A stretch of 64,000 bases of DNA from Dryocosmus kuriphilus (taxonomy: Eukaryota; Arthropoda; Insecta; Hymenoptera; Cynipidae). The translations under genes and the position numbers were made by a program. The stretch is taken from assembly GCA_038277395.1 (NCBI GenBank), contig CM076193.1, positions 73,426,252 to 73,490,251 of the forward strand. Reading direction: 5' to 3'. The notes below the pieces were generated by a model, which had not been told where the DNA came from, made no database searches, and saw nothing but the letters and a program-made list of their open reading frames with translations. The first letter of the stretch is position 1; each line of letters starts with the position of its first letter. This document shows, one piece after another, positions 23,414-32,264 of the stretch.

Positions 23414-23573
23414 CTTGTTTTCGACATATTATCCCTTCGCATGTTCTCAAAATAGTAAATATATAGACTTGTGTTGATACATTTTCCCTTCGCTCGTTCA
23501 AAAAAAAGTAAATTTCTAGACTTGTTTTGACATATTTTCCTTTTGCTCGTTCTAAAACTATTAAATTTATAGA
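23414..23573 (+). repeat. Three-copy ~53-bp tandem repeat
   Basis: The units start CTTGTTTTCGACATATT at 23414, with related starts at 23468 and 23521 and a partial start at 23574. Each contains CCTT(C/T)GC-CGTTC and ends AAAT-TATAGA. Confidence 0.75.
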
Positions 23574-24104
23574 CTTGTTTTTGACCTAAAATTCCTAATG
23601 AGTGACTTTATTTTCGCTTTACCGTATACTTAAGAATTAAAATTATTCAAATATTTGAAATTGGCCCAATTTGATTGTTTCCGCCTAATATCTACTTTAT
23701 TTAATGATAAAGCAGATTCCCATATTTTCAGTGCAACAGGCGTTAAAGTTTCGGCATAGACTACAGAAAAAAAAATGATGATACGTCACACCTTTCTCCT
23801 TATTTTAAAAGGTGTTTACTTATAAACAGCTTTTATTTCATTTATAATAATTAATTCCCTTTGCTTAAATGTGTGATATCCTTTAATTTAGGGATTCTTA
23901 TCATGCTTGCTACGTTACTGCTTTTCCTCTTTCTGTACACGAGCCAGTACCTAGAAGGCCGTGTTATTGAATAGAGCGTTAATGAATCGTTTGCAAAGAC
24001 TTGGTATTTATAAGGATTATTAATGCACTTGAATTGAAATAAAGAAGTATTATTCGGGAAACCCCTAGTGTAAATTACTTGTAATATCGAGTGCTTACCC
24101 GGTA

Positions 24105-24558
24105 CACAGAGAAAAAAATCTGACTATTGCAGTAAGCTGAGCTCTTTTTCTATTAAAATTTCTGTTATGGAATGTCTTATACTACAAAAGAAAAAAGCGC
24201 ATGTTATTATTGCTAGAGTCGAGCCATGCGTGAAAAGCACGACTAAATTTATCCTATCTCAGCAAGAGTAGTATGGTAACTGAGATCTTAGGCCTCGCCT
24301 ACCGGCACTGAACGTGTGGCTTCGTTACAAGAGAACTCTTGCTGAAATAGGATGAGTTTTCTTACAATCATAGCAACGCGAAGTTGGAGCTATTCTCGCA
24401 AGGAATAACTGCTCTACAATCATGAAACTTTCAGCTTTTTTAGCATGAACGGATCCCTGCTTAAAACGTATGAATTTGGCACCAGGATAACAAGAATGAA
24501 ACCTGCTGCAAAAGCATGACAAATGTTCTTGCTACTACAATCAGATTTTTTTCTCCGT
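24105..24558. mobile_element. TA-flanked MITE with CACAGAGAAAAAAATC ends
   Basis: The MITE is 454 bp, flanked by TA at 24103-24104 and 24559-24560. Its imperfect terminal inverted repeats run about 33 bp (CACAGAGAAAAAAATCTGA against TCAGATTTTTTTCTCCGTG). Short imperfect internal inverted segments are also present (around 24270 and 24340, GAGAACTCTTGCTGAAATAGGAT against ATCCTATCTCAGCAAGAGTAG). It has no coding capacity. Confidence 0.85.
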
Positions 24559-24749
24559 GTAAGAAGGAGTTAATTGATACGCATAGAATTGCATTAAAAA
24601 AGACACACATTTCAATACCTTTAAATGCGTACTAATTGCATTTTTGTCCGAAATGCCATTGAATGCGCTTTATTGGATAAAACTGGCCTCCCTTTAATGC
24701 GTTTGCATGCGTACACATATGAAGGCATTAAACTGGCTACTTGATAATG

Positions 24750-25085
24750 CCGTTGCAAAAAATGTAGTTAATGCCTTTTAATGCGTTTTATCGATTTTCC
24801 AGCTCCAATGCCGTACAATGCGCTTTACGAAATAAAGTAGAGAATAAGGTCAGTGCCATTTAATGCGGTTCGGCGACCGTCCAACTTGAATGCCATACAA
24901 TGCTTTCCTCGGTAGAAAGCATGAAAAAGACTAATGCCACTTAATGCCACTTAATGCGGTTCGGCGCCTCTTCAACTTGAATGCCGTATAATGCTTCCCG
25001 CGAAAGAAAATTTTGTAAAAACTAATTCCATTGAATGCTGTTTATGGATCTTCTTAATTTTAATGCCATACAACGTGCGTGAAGC
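24750..25085 (+). repeat. ~115-bp tandem repeat with AATGC core
   Basis: Units share the order AATGCC(G/A)TA(C/T)AATGC, a GAAA-containing spacer, then (T/C)AATGCGGTTCGGCG and TCCAACTTG. Three to four diverged copies are recognisable. The pentamer AATGC or its complement recurs throughout 22380-25320. Confidence 0.65.
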
Positions 25086-25366
25086 TGGTGAAGCCTTTAT
25101 TTTGCGCCATTTGTGTTCTGCCTATAAGTGCGTGCGTTTATATTGTTCCAAAAACGATTCTAATATCGTGTACCCACTGTACATTTATATACAATTTTTT
25201 TACATTTATTTCAATGCCCTTTATTGAAGTATGCAATTCAATGCGCTTTATTTCGTTTTCACGCATTCACAGGCATTAGGATGAAAATGCAATCAAAACT
25301 CATAGAATCGCTTCAATGCGTTTCAATCAACTCCTTCTTACCGGGTTGTTACCCATGAACTTAACA

Positions 25367-25380
25367 GTGGCGACGAGGAC
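25367..25380 (+). other. Primer-binding-site region of the Gypsy element
   Basis: GTGGCGACGAGGAC lies immediately after the LTR end CTTAACA. A GTGGCGACGAGG-type sequence at this place is usual for this Gypsy group. The matching tRNA was not determined. Confidence 0.6.
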
Positions 25381-25522
25381 AAACAGAATATTGCATTAGA
25401 ATGCAGAACTGAAAAACAATAAATACAGCTATAAAAACGGAAAAACTTCTTAGATTTACGAATGGAATAAATCGGAACTTTTCGAGGCTTTTGACCATTA
25501 CAATTTCGAGGTCAAAGCTCAC

Positions 25523-25879
25523 TTGTCTATTGACGATCTTCGAAAGGAGTTGAAGAACTTAGTAAAAGCAAATCAAATTGAGTTGAGCGATAGCGAAGAT
25601 TCGAAGAAAACTGAATACAATATAAAAAATTCTAATAACAAAAAAATGTCGAGTGTATTTGGGATGACAGAAGCATTTAAAAAGAGAGGCAGTTGGAAAG
25701 CTTTCGAGCAACAACTCGCTGCTTACATTTTGCTCAATGATATTCCAAATAACAAGAAAACAGCTTTGTTGGTGACTCAACTATCATCATCAGTATTTGA
25801 GGAAATACAAACAGTTTGTTCTCCGACCAATCCACTCACCTTGGAGTATGAAGACTTGAAGAGAAAGCTATCAACCTAG
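25523..25879 (+). pseudogene. Gypsy gag fragment
   Basis: The readable part matches the capsid region of K02A2.6-like Gag. SWKAFEQQLAAYILLNDI is followed by NNKKTALLVTQLSSSVFEEI, a CSPTNPLT block, and a Leu-rich end stopping at TAG 25877-25879. The nucleocapsid zinc knuckle and protease that should follow are missing: the sequence jumps within about 20 bp to the reverse transcriptase. It is therefore a deleted gene in which Gag and Pol remnants lie side by side. The 5' start is uncertain, since the first clear codons lie after the leader that begins at 25381. Confidence 0.8.
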
Positions 25880-25895
25880 ACACCCAACTATAGCC

Positions 25896-27840
25896 TTGCG
25901 TCCAAAAATAGAATTTGAAATAGAAAGATTGAAGAGTTTACAAATATTGTCTCCAATCGAATATAGTGAGTGGGGAACACCTGTAGTGCCTTTAATTAAA
26001 AGCGACGGATCCGTTCGCTTGTGCGGATATCATAATGTTACCCTAAATCCATTCTTAGAAATTGATCATTTTTCGTTGCCCCTCATAGAAAGTATTCTAG
26101 AGATGTTAAGAAGGGCAGCTTTTTTTAGTAAACTTGATATGGCTGAAGCATATCAACAAATACCACTTTCGGAAGATTCTCAGAAATATTTTGTTATCAG
26201 TACACACATGGGGTTGTTTTAAATATCATAGATTACCTTATGGTGTTTCAACAGGGCCAAGATCATTCCAAAAGATTATGACTACGTTAATTTTTGGGTA
26301 TTCCAGGAGTGGTGGTTTTTTTGATGATGTTTTGACTTCGGCAAAGGAGATAAAACAGCATTGGGAAAGAGTGCGAGAAGTACTCAAACGTTTAAGTTTT
26401 TCAGGGTTAAAACTAAAATATTAAAAATGTATATTCTGCCAACCAGAAGTCAAATATTTGGGCTGTCGAATAAATAAAAACGGAATCTCGCCTCTTGAAC
26501 AAAAAATAACTAGTGTAAGAAGCGCTCCTTCGCCCAAAGACATAACTCAACTGCGGAGCTTCATTGGATTAGCAACACATCTTGCGCGATTTTCTGGTAA
26601 TTATTCTCAGAAAATGCAACCCCTTTATGATTGTCTAAATAGATGAGTCAAGAAAGACAAATTTGAATCGACTTCACAAAACGAAAAAACTTTTAAACAA
26701 GTGAAGTCAGAATTTACGTCTGACAAAATTTTAGTCCACTATGATCCATTGCGACCCCTAGTTTTAACTTGCGACGCTTCGCCGTATGGAATAAGTTCGA
26801 TATTGGCTCATCGGCTTCCTGGAATCATAGATAAGCCAATATTTTTCGCAAATCGCACATTGTCGGTAGCAGAAGAATTATCCACATGTAAAGAAAGAGG
26901 GCTTAGCAATTGTTTTTGGTGTGCGCAAATTTTACGAATATGTATATGGTCGCAAATTTTTATTGCAAACTGATGCAGCGGCGTTGGCTAGAATTTTTTA
27001 AACCAATAAGGCTATTACAGCAATAGACACTTCAAGGTTGCAGCGTTGGGTTATTTTCCTCTCACCCTTTAGGTATGAAATCAAACACATAAGAGGGAAT
27101 CAAAATTATACAGATTGGCTTAGTTGACTCCCTTTGCCTCACGAAGATGAAAGAGATCTAAAATCATTTGCCATTTTAGGGGATACGGACTATACATATT
27201 TAAATGAAATTCAGGTTTTTGAAATTTTGCTACACTCGATTGGAAAAAGGTCCAAAAAGCAATACTTGAAGATCAAACATTAAGTAAAATAAGGCGTTAC
27301 TGTAGAGATGGTTGGGCTGAAAGAAAACCAAACGATGATATTAAGGTACTCTGGAATAAAAGAGATTCTTTGAGCGTAGACAATCAGTGTCTTCTATGAA
27401 AGCTGCGATTATAAAATTTTTATTTGACTACCGGCCTACACCTCATGCGGCTACAAACAAATCTCCAGCTAGTCTAATGTTAGGTCGAGAACTAAAAACT
27501 CGATTTTCACTTTTGCGTCCTCCTTCAGTAGCAAATCGAATTATTGAATATCAAGAAAGGCAAATACGCTATAATTTAGGGGAAAGAAAAAGAAATTTCT
27601 CTGAGTGAGATTCAGTAGTAGCTCGAGATTATAGAGGGAAAGAGCCTAGCTGGACACCGGGAATCATTACAAGAGAAATTGTGCCGGTTGTTAGATTTGA
27701 AATAGAAGTCAGTGGCTTAATGTGGAAACGCCATACAAATCAATTATTAAGGTGTAGCCCGGAAATCAACGATAAGAAGCAGGAGAGGAAAAAGACTCCA
27801 GTTTCAACAAAAAAGCGTCTGTTCAAGAAAGTCTGACTCC
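25896..27840 (+). pseudogene. Gypsy pol remnant: RT, RNase H and integrase tail
   Basis: Reverse transcriptase begins near 25905. Motif A is in FFSKLDMAEAYQQIPL (near 26127) and the catalytic box reads GGFFDDVLTS instead of the usual Y-x-DD context (near 26315). RNase H follows with LVLTCDASPYGISSILAH (near 26760) and a second half around 26975-27125. There are frame breaks near 26222, 26424 (TAA), 26645 (TGA), 26900, 26998 (TAA) and 27127. At about 27385 the sequence jumps to the C-terminal end of the integrase (FLFDYRPTPHAATNKSPASL, WKRHTNQLL), so the zinc-binding and DDE core are absent. Non-functional. Confidence 0.88.
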
Positions 27841-27932
27841 TTTCCGTAGCTCAGCACGTATTCAGAATAGGTTAAAAAATTAATTACTCAAACCTATCAC
27901 TTTGTAAATAAACGACAACGGAACAACAAATT

Positions 27933-27945
27933 AAAAAGGGGAGAT
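27933..27945 (+). other. Polypurine tract of the Gypsy element
   Basis: AAAAAGGGGAGAT lies directly before the 3' LTR start TGTGATATCC, the expected position of the plus-strand primer. Confidence 0.7.
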
Positions 27946-28512
27946 TGTGATATCCTTTAATTAAGGGATTCTTATCATGCTTGCTACGTTACTGCTTTTC
28001 CTCTTTCTGTATACGAGTCAGTACCTCGAAGGCCCAAGGACCACCGTAGTTGTCTGCGGTGAAGGGGAGGTGTTACCCCTACTTGTCGCGTCCCCAGGTG
28101 GCGGATAGGGGAATGCTCGCTGGAAACAGAGGGTAGGGCTGAAATAAAATAGGCCCCGTGGACCAAACACACGATTGGTGACGGTCGCAGCCCACTGGGA
28201 GTGCTCCGAACCATGTCCGGTTTCCGCCGGCATGGGGTGGAGGCTGCTGTGAGCTTGCTCTGCCGAGGTGTAAGCTGCGATCGGACATCAGGAGCCAGCC
28301 CCTTCGGGCCTTGATCGGGGAGTGCGTGGTGGCTGCAGGGATCGGAACCTGCAGTGCTCCGGGCGAGTCCGGTCCGTCCGTGTATTCCGGGACCGGTTAA
28401 ACGAAGGTTGGGCCCCAGAGTACTGGGGTAGGACTTCCGTCCGAGGGTATACCCGTTCCCAACTATTTCGGCCCGCCCCTCCACGCACGATGCGCTGGTG
28501 GAAATTTCTAAC

Positions 28513-29877
28513 ATGGCTTACAAACAAGGAAGACGAAGAGGGAGTAAGGATATTCCCGATGAAGAGGAGTTCGATCTTTGCAGCAGCTTCAACGTAGAGG
28601 AGCCTAAGGAGCCCAAGTCGGGAGCTACTGCGAGGATGAAAGAAGACATCGAGGCAGCCGAAGATAGAATGAAGGAGGCACACAGAAAAATACGTGAGGG
28701 CCTAAGAAGGGTGTTGCGGATCTGCGAGTCAAATGATGACACAGAACCGCAACTTTTGAAAGAAGTGCAAGCGATGCAGAAGACCATGCACGTACTGGGC
28801 TACACTTTCAGAAGCCTGAACTGTAGCATACATTGCTATATGGAGAGCATCAATAATGTGATGAAAGAGAAGATTGGAAAGGAGAAGAGAGAGAAGTCTC
28901 TTCTCAGCTCCACCTTCAGGGAGAGCACGGCTTCCGTTGCCACACAAACGGAGCCGCAGAAGAAGCCGGAGGAAGTGCCGGATTCGCGCAAGCGGGAGAG
29001 GGAAATTACCCTCACCCCGCCAAGCGGATCCGGGACAGAGAAGCCAACTTTGAAAAAGACCAAGACCCAGGAGGGGGCCGCATGGTCTAAGGTCGCCAGG
29101 AGGAGGACCAAAAAGGAGAGGGCAACGGCGGACAAGCCTAAGCAGGTGGAACCTCGAAGGGACCCCGCGCCTGATAAGGGGCAAGGAGCCCCGAAGAAGA
29201 AAAAGAAGAGGAGAATCCCCAGGGAGGCCGTGACTATACGGCTAGCCCCGGGGAGGAAATACGCGGATGTCCTAAAGGACATCCAGAAGAAGGTCAAGCC
29301 TGAGGACCATGGCGTTATCGTCAAGTCCATCAGGCAGACCAGGACGGGTGATGTCCTCATCGAGGTGGGGGCAAAGGAGGATGAGAGGCAGCACTTCGGG
29401 GCGGCCATCTCGACGGCCCTTGGAGATGGCGGGAGTGTCAAACACCTCGTCCCAAGGGCGCAGGTAGTGGTCTACGACTTAGTCGAGACCACGGAGGCTG
29501 CGGACGTAGAGGAGGCAGTGGGGGTGGCCCTGGGAGGAGGTCTTAGCTCTCCCCCGAGGGTGAATCTCACTAAGAGAAGCAGCAGAGGCTGCATCCTAGC
29601 TTTCGTCGAGCTGGATGCGGTCGCTGCTGCCAAGTTGGAGAAGGCAGCCCGACTGAAGGTCGGGTGGGTGAACTGCCGGGTGAAGGCGCATAGCGCTGAA
29701 TCCCGGTGTTATAGGTGCCACACTACCGGACACGTGGCCCGAGAGTGTGCTAACGAGGCCCGCAGCAACAGCTGCAGAAGATGCCTGCAGGATGGACACA
29801 AGGCGGCCGAGTGCCAGAACCTGTTAGGTCGTCGTCCACCTGCAATAGGGAAGAGAAAAAACCTAGAAGGAGAATAG
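28513..29877 (+). CDS. R1-type ORF1 (Gag-like) protein with CCHC knuckles
   Basis: The frame of 454 codons from ATG 28513 to TAG 29877 has no interruption. The N-terminal third is acidic and helical (KEDIEAAEDRMKEAHRKIRE). The middle is strongly basic (GAPKKKKKRRIPREAVTIRL). A segment follows that is typical of R1-group ORF1 (SIRQTRTGDVLIEVGA, then a VVYDLVETTEAADVEEAVG block). Two zinc knuckles close the protein: CYRCHTTGHVAREC, spaced C-2-C-4-H-4-C, and CRRCLQDGHKAAEC. In these families ORF1 binds element RNA and forms ribonucleoprotein particles. It is the best-preserved LINE frame in the window and suggests a recent insertion. Confidence 0.88.
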   Translation: MAYKQGRRRGSKDIPDEEEFDLCSSFNVEEPKEPKSGATARMKEDIEAAEDRMKEAHRKIREGLRRVLRICESNDDTEPQLLKEVQAMQKTMHVLGYTFRSLNCSIHCYMESINNVMKEKIGKEKREKSLLSSTFRESTASVATQTEPQKKPEEVPDSRKREREITLTPPSGSGTEKPTLKKTKTQEGAAWSKVARRRTKKERATADKPKQVEPRRDPAPDKGQGAPKKKKKRRIPREAVTIRLAPGRKYADVLKDIQKKVKPEDHGVIVKSIRQTRTGDVLIEVGAKEDERQHFGAAISTALGDGGSVKHLVPRAQVVVYDLVETTEAADVEEAVGVALGGGLSSPPRVNLTKRSSRGCILAFVELDAVAAAKLEKAARLKVGWVNCRVKAHSAESRCYRCHTTGHVARECANEARSNSCRRCLQDGHKAAECQNLLGRRPPAIGKRKNLEGE

Positions 29878-29966
29878 GCTAGAGGAAGACGCTGGAAGCA
29901 GCGAAGGAAACGGCACCCCCTGAAGTAATGCGAAAGCGGTTCCGGGGGGATTAATGCCAAGAAGAA

Positions 29967-30049
29967 AGAGGAGGTGAGTTTAGTGGGTATTGCCGTTTTT
30001 TTAGGCTGAGTCCCACACTCTGTGCGTAAACTGCATTCTCACCTCCTCT
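29967..30049 (+). other. 3'-terminal RNA hairpin of the half-LINE
   Basis: AGAGGAGGTGAG (29967-29978) and CTCACCTCCTCT (30038-30049) form a perfect 12-bp stem that ends just before the poly(A). Such 3' structures are often what LINE reverse transcriptases recognise. That role here is inference. Confidence 0.6.
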
Positions 30050-30405
30050 CCAAAAAAAAAAAAAAAAAAAAAAAAAGTACCTCGAAGGCCGTGTTGTTGA
30101 GCAGAGCGTTAATGAATCGTTTGCGAAGACTTGGTATTTATAAGGATTATTAATGTACTTGAAGTGAAATAAATAAGTATTATTCCGGAATCCCCTAGTG
30201 TAAATTAATTGTAATATCGAGTGCTTAGTTACCCATGAACTTAACAAAAAGTGAAATTACAAATATATTTTCCGGGTGTCTTAAAGTTATTTATTTAAAT
30301 TTTCCTCACACGGTAAGTAATTTATCATCATTTTTTATCCTTTTAAGATTTATTATTAAGTACACATTATTGTTATTTCAAAATTAATACTTTCTTATTA
30401 TTCTA

Positions 30406-31709
30406 CAGGGTGCGCCATCTGAATGTGGTCGATGGAAATATTGAATAACTTTGACAGATTTACACCGATTGACGTCGTCGAACACATTTCGGAAAGGTTA
30501 TTCCATTACAATTTTAACCATGAATCGATTCACGCCCAAAGAACGCGCGGAAATAGTAACAATGTTCATTAAATGTAATCGTTCAGTTGTTGCAACACAG
30601 CGTGCGTATCGTCAAAAGTATCGCGGTCGTTCTGCGCCTAAAAGTGACACTATTCGTCGCTTAGCTTTGAATTTCGAGAATCACGGGTCTGTAGCGGACC
30701 GTCCACATTCAAATCGACCACGTCCTCGACGATCAAATGAAAATATTGAAGCTGTTCAACGGAGTGTTGCAGACAATCCTTCTGTCTCGTACCGCCGCCG
30801 GTCTCAGCAACTAAACATCAGTGGAACTACTTTGAGGAGGATTCTGAAAGATGATCTGGATATGTTTCCATATAAAGTGCAGTTAACCCAAAGATTATTG
30901 GAAACAGACAATCCGAGACGCGTGGCTTACGCCAATAACGTTATTCGAGTGAGTGAATCGGAGCCCGATTATTGGGAGCGAATTTTAATGACTGATGAGG
31001 CCCATTTCACGCTATCTGGCACTGTAAATAAACAAAACTGTCGCATTTGGGGGAAAGAAAATCCTCATACTATACATCAAACTCCACTGCATGATCAGAA
31101 AGTGACTGTTTGGGCCGGTGTCTGCTCAAAAACCATCATTGGTCCGTTCTTCTTCAGAGTTGGGGAAACTGTCAATGGGGATCGGTATCGATGGATGTTG
31201 GCACACTCTGTTTTACCAGAAATGCGTGAAAAAGGTCTTAAAGGCTTTTGGTTTGAACAAGACGGCGCGACCTGTCACACCGCGAAATCAACGATGAACT
31301 TCTTGCGTCAAAAGTTCCCAGGACGTGTGGTGTCGAAAGGGGGGGATATTGACTGGCCACCGAGATCGCCCGATTTAACGGCACCGGACTTTTTTTTGTG
31401 GGGATTTTTAAAAAGCAAAGTGTATGCCAACAAACCGAAGACTTTAGACGAGCTTAAGGAAAATATTCGAGCCGAAATCACTGCGATATCACCCGAGATG
31501 CTGACAAATGTCATGGAAAATGCCAGAAAAAGAGCTGAATTTTGTATCCGCAATGAAGGTGGTCATTTGATCGACGTTGTTTTTGGAAACTGAATGGAAA
31601 AAATTGTAAAGCTTCAAATTTTATAAAAATAAATAGTTTTCCAAAATCGATTGAGAATTGTTCAAGTTATTCAATATTTCCATCGACCACATTCAGATGG
31701 CGCACCCTG
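30406..31709 (+). mobile_element. Complete mariner/Tc1-type transposon
   Basis: The element is 1,304 bp, flanked by TA (30404-30405 and 31710-31711). The terminal inverted repeats of 46 bp (30406-30451 and 31664-31709) are identical by eye; each starts CAGGGTGCGCCATCTGAATG. The single transposase gene between them is unbroken. This is the only DNA transposon in the window that looks structurally complete. Confidence 0.95.
30520..31593 (+). CDS. Transposase of the mariner/Tc1 superfamily, intact
   Basis: The frame from ATG 30520 to TGA 31593 gives 357 residues, a normal length for the family. Residues 1-60 and about 75-120 look like paired helix-turn-helix DNA-binding domains (PKERAEIVTMFIK; SQQLNISGTTLRRILKDDLD). 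The catalytic domain has Asp159 in LMTDEAHFTL, Asp248 in WFEQDGATCHTA and Asp290 in PRSPDLTAPDFFLWG. There are 41 residues between the last two, a DD41D spacing if Asp290 is the third ligand; Asp285 is the alternative. The enzyme would bind the terminal repeats and cut and paste the element into TA sites in the nucleus. No stop, frameshift or missing catalytic residue is seen, so activity is plausible but untested. Confidence 0.93.
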   Translation: MNRFTPKERAEIVTMFIKCNRSVVATQRAYRQKYRGRSAPKSDTIRRLALNFENHGSVADRPHSNRPRPRRSNENIEAVQRSVADNPSVSYRRRSQQLNISGTTLRRILKDDLDMFPYKVQLTQRLLETDNPRRVAYANNVIRVSESEPDYWERILMTDEAHFTLSGTVNKQNCRIWGKENPHTIHQTPLHDQKVTVWAGVCSKTIIGPFFFRVGETVNGDRYRWMLAHSVLPEMREKGLKGFWFEQDGATCHTAKSTMNFLRQKFPGRVVSKGGDIDWPPRSPDLTAPDFFLWGFLKSKVYANKPKTLDELKENIRAEITAISPEMLTNVMENARKRAEFCIRNEGGHLIDVVFGN

Positions 31710-31711
31710 TA

Positions 31712-32224
31712 ATATACTTGTTTCATGGTTATTTGTTAGTTTATGTTATTTTTAGGACCTTTGAGTATTTGTTTTGTAAACCTTTAATAATTTTTCCCAA
31801 ATCAGTCCCCTGAGAATGACCGTTAGAGGGTTATTTAGCAATGCTATCTCCAGTTCAAGTCTCGGTAAGCATCCTTTCCATGTTCGTCGCCATCGGTCCA
31901 CACAAAGCCGCAACGTCCTTGTATCGTACCCATAATAACATGGGCATGGAGAACTTAAAGAGTTTATTCACGGAATTTGGTTCATTATTATTTGCATGGT
32001 GCTGGCACTGCCATGTATAATTTTGAGGACTTAAATTTAGGATCAGCGCCATCTCGCGGACCCGCTAAATACTAAGCGTGAATAAACCTACAGGTCCCTG
32101 ACAGGAATTGTTTCCAGGCTCTGCTTTTCCCAATTTGTCAGATGGAATTAAAATTTTAAGTTTTAGAAGTAGTGCTTTAATTGCACGTAAAATAATAAAT
32201 ATTTAATTTTATTTAGATCTCTCT
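31712..32224. other. Gene-free stretch
   Basis: No gene or repeat is recognised. A 65-codon frame on the minus strand (31855-32052) has no motif. Confidence 0.35.
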
Positions 32225-32264
32225 TTATCCCTGCTGGAAGTAAAGCGATAGAAATCCTATCTCT

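Larger units (their letters stand above)
24098..25345. mobile_element. DNA element with CCCGGTAAGAAGGAG inverted ends
   Basis: The right end reads inward on the minus strand as CCCGGTAAGAAGGAGTTGAT. The left end has CCCGG at 24098-24102 and resumes with TAAGAAGGAGTTAATTGATA at 24559, because a MITE has inserted into the TA of the left terminal repeat. The body is non-coding and full of AATGC motifs. A truncated relative lies at 22360-22552. The superfamily is unknown. Confidence 0.75.
23872..25366 (+). repeat. 5' LTR, split by an insertion at 24098-25345
   Basis: The LTR parts 23872-24097 and 25346-25366 align with the 3' LTR except for scattered substitutions. The boundary to the internal region is CTTAACA followed by GTGGCGACGAGGAC. 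Confidence 0.85.
28035..30076 (+). mobile_element. ORF1-only LINE (half-LINE) with perfect TSD and poly(A)
   Basis: The insert of 2,042 bp begins CAAGGACCACCG, has a GC-rich 5' leader of about 480 bp, one intact ORF1, a short 3' region, and a 25-nt poly(A) at 30052-30076. The 14-bp target-site duplication GTACCTCGAAGGCC is perfect. There is no endonuclease or reverse transcriptase, so ORF2 was lost before insertion and the copy moved in trans. The organisation resembles the half-LINEs known in mammals (HAL1), but the ORF1 type is that of R1-group insect LINEs. Confidence 0.88.
23872..30246 (+). mobile_element. Gypsy LTR retrotransposon (K02A2.6-like), nested and internally deleted
   Basis: Two LTRs start TGTGATATCC (23872 and 27946) and end CTTAACA (25366 and 30246). 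Without their inserts each is about 245 bp. Between them lie a primer-binding-site region, a gag fragment, reverse transcriptase, RNase H and only the C-terminal end of the integrase. Protease, part of gag and the integrase core are missing through internal deletions. The 5' LTR contains a DNA element that itself contains a MITE. The 3' LTR contains an ORF1-only LINE. A flanking duplication is not clear (AAATG against AAAAG). Confidence 0.9.
27946..30246 (+). repeat. 3' LTR, split by a LINE at 28035-30076
   Basis: LTR parts 27946-28034 and 30091-30246 align with the 5' LTR. The 14 bp GTACCTCGAAGGCC are duplicated at the insertion (28021-28034 and 30077-30090). Confidence 0.88.

Noticed and set aside
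28836..29441. A 201-codon minus-strand frame
   Set aside because: Antisense of the intact R1-type ORF1, which has clear zinc knuckles on the plus strand.
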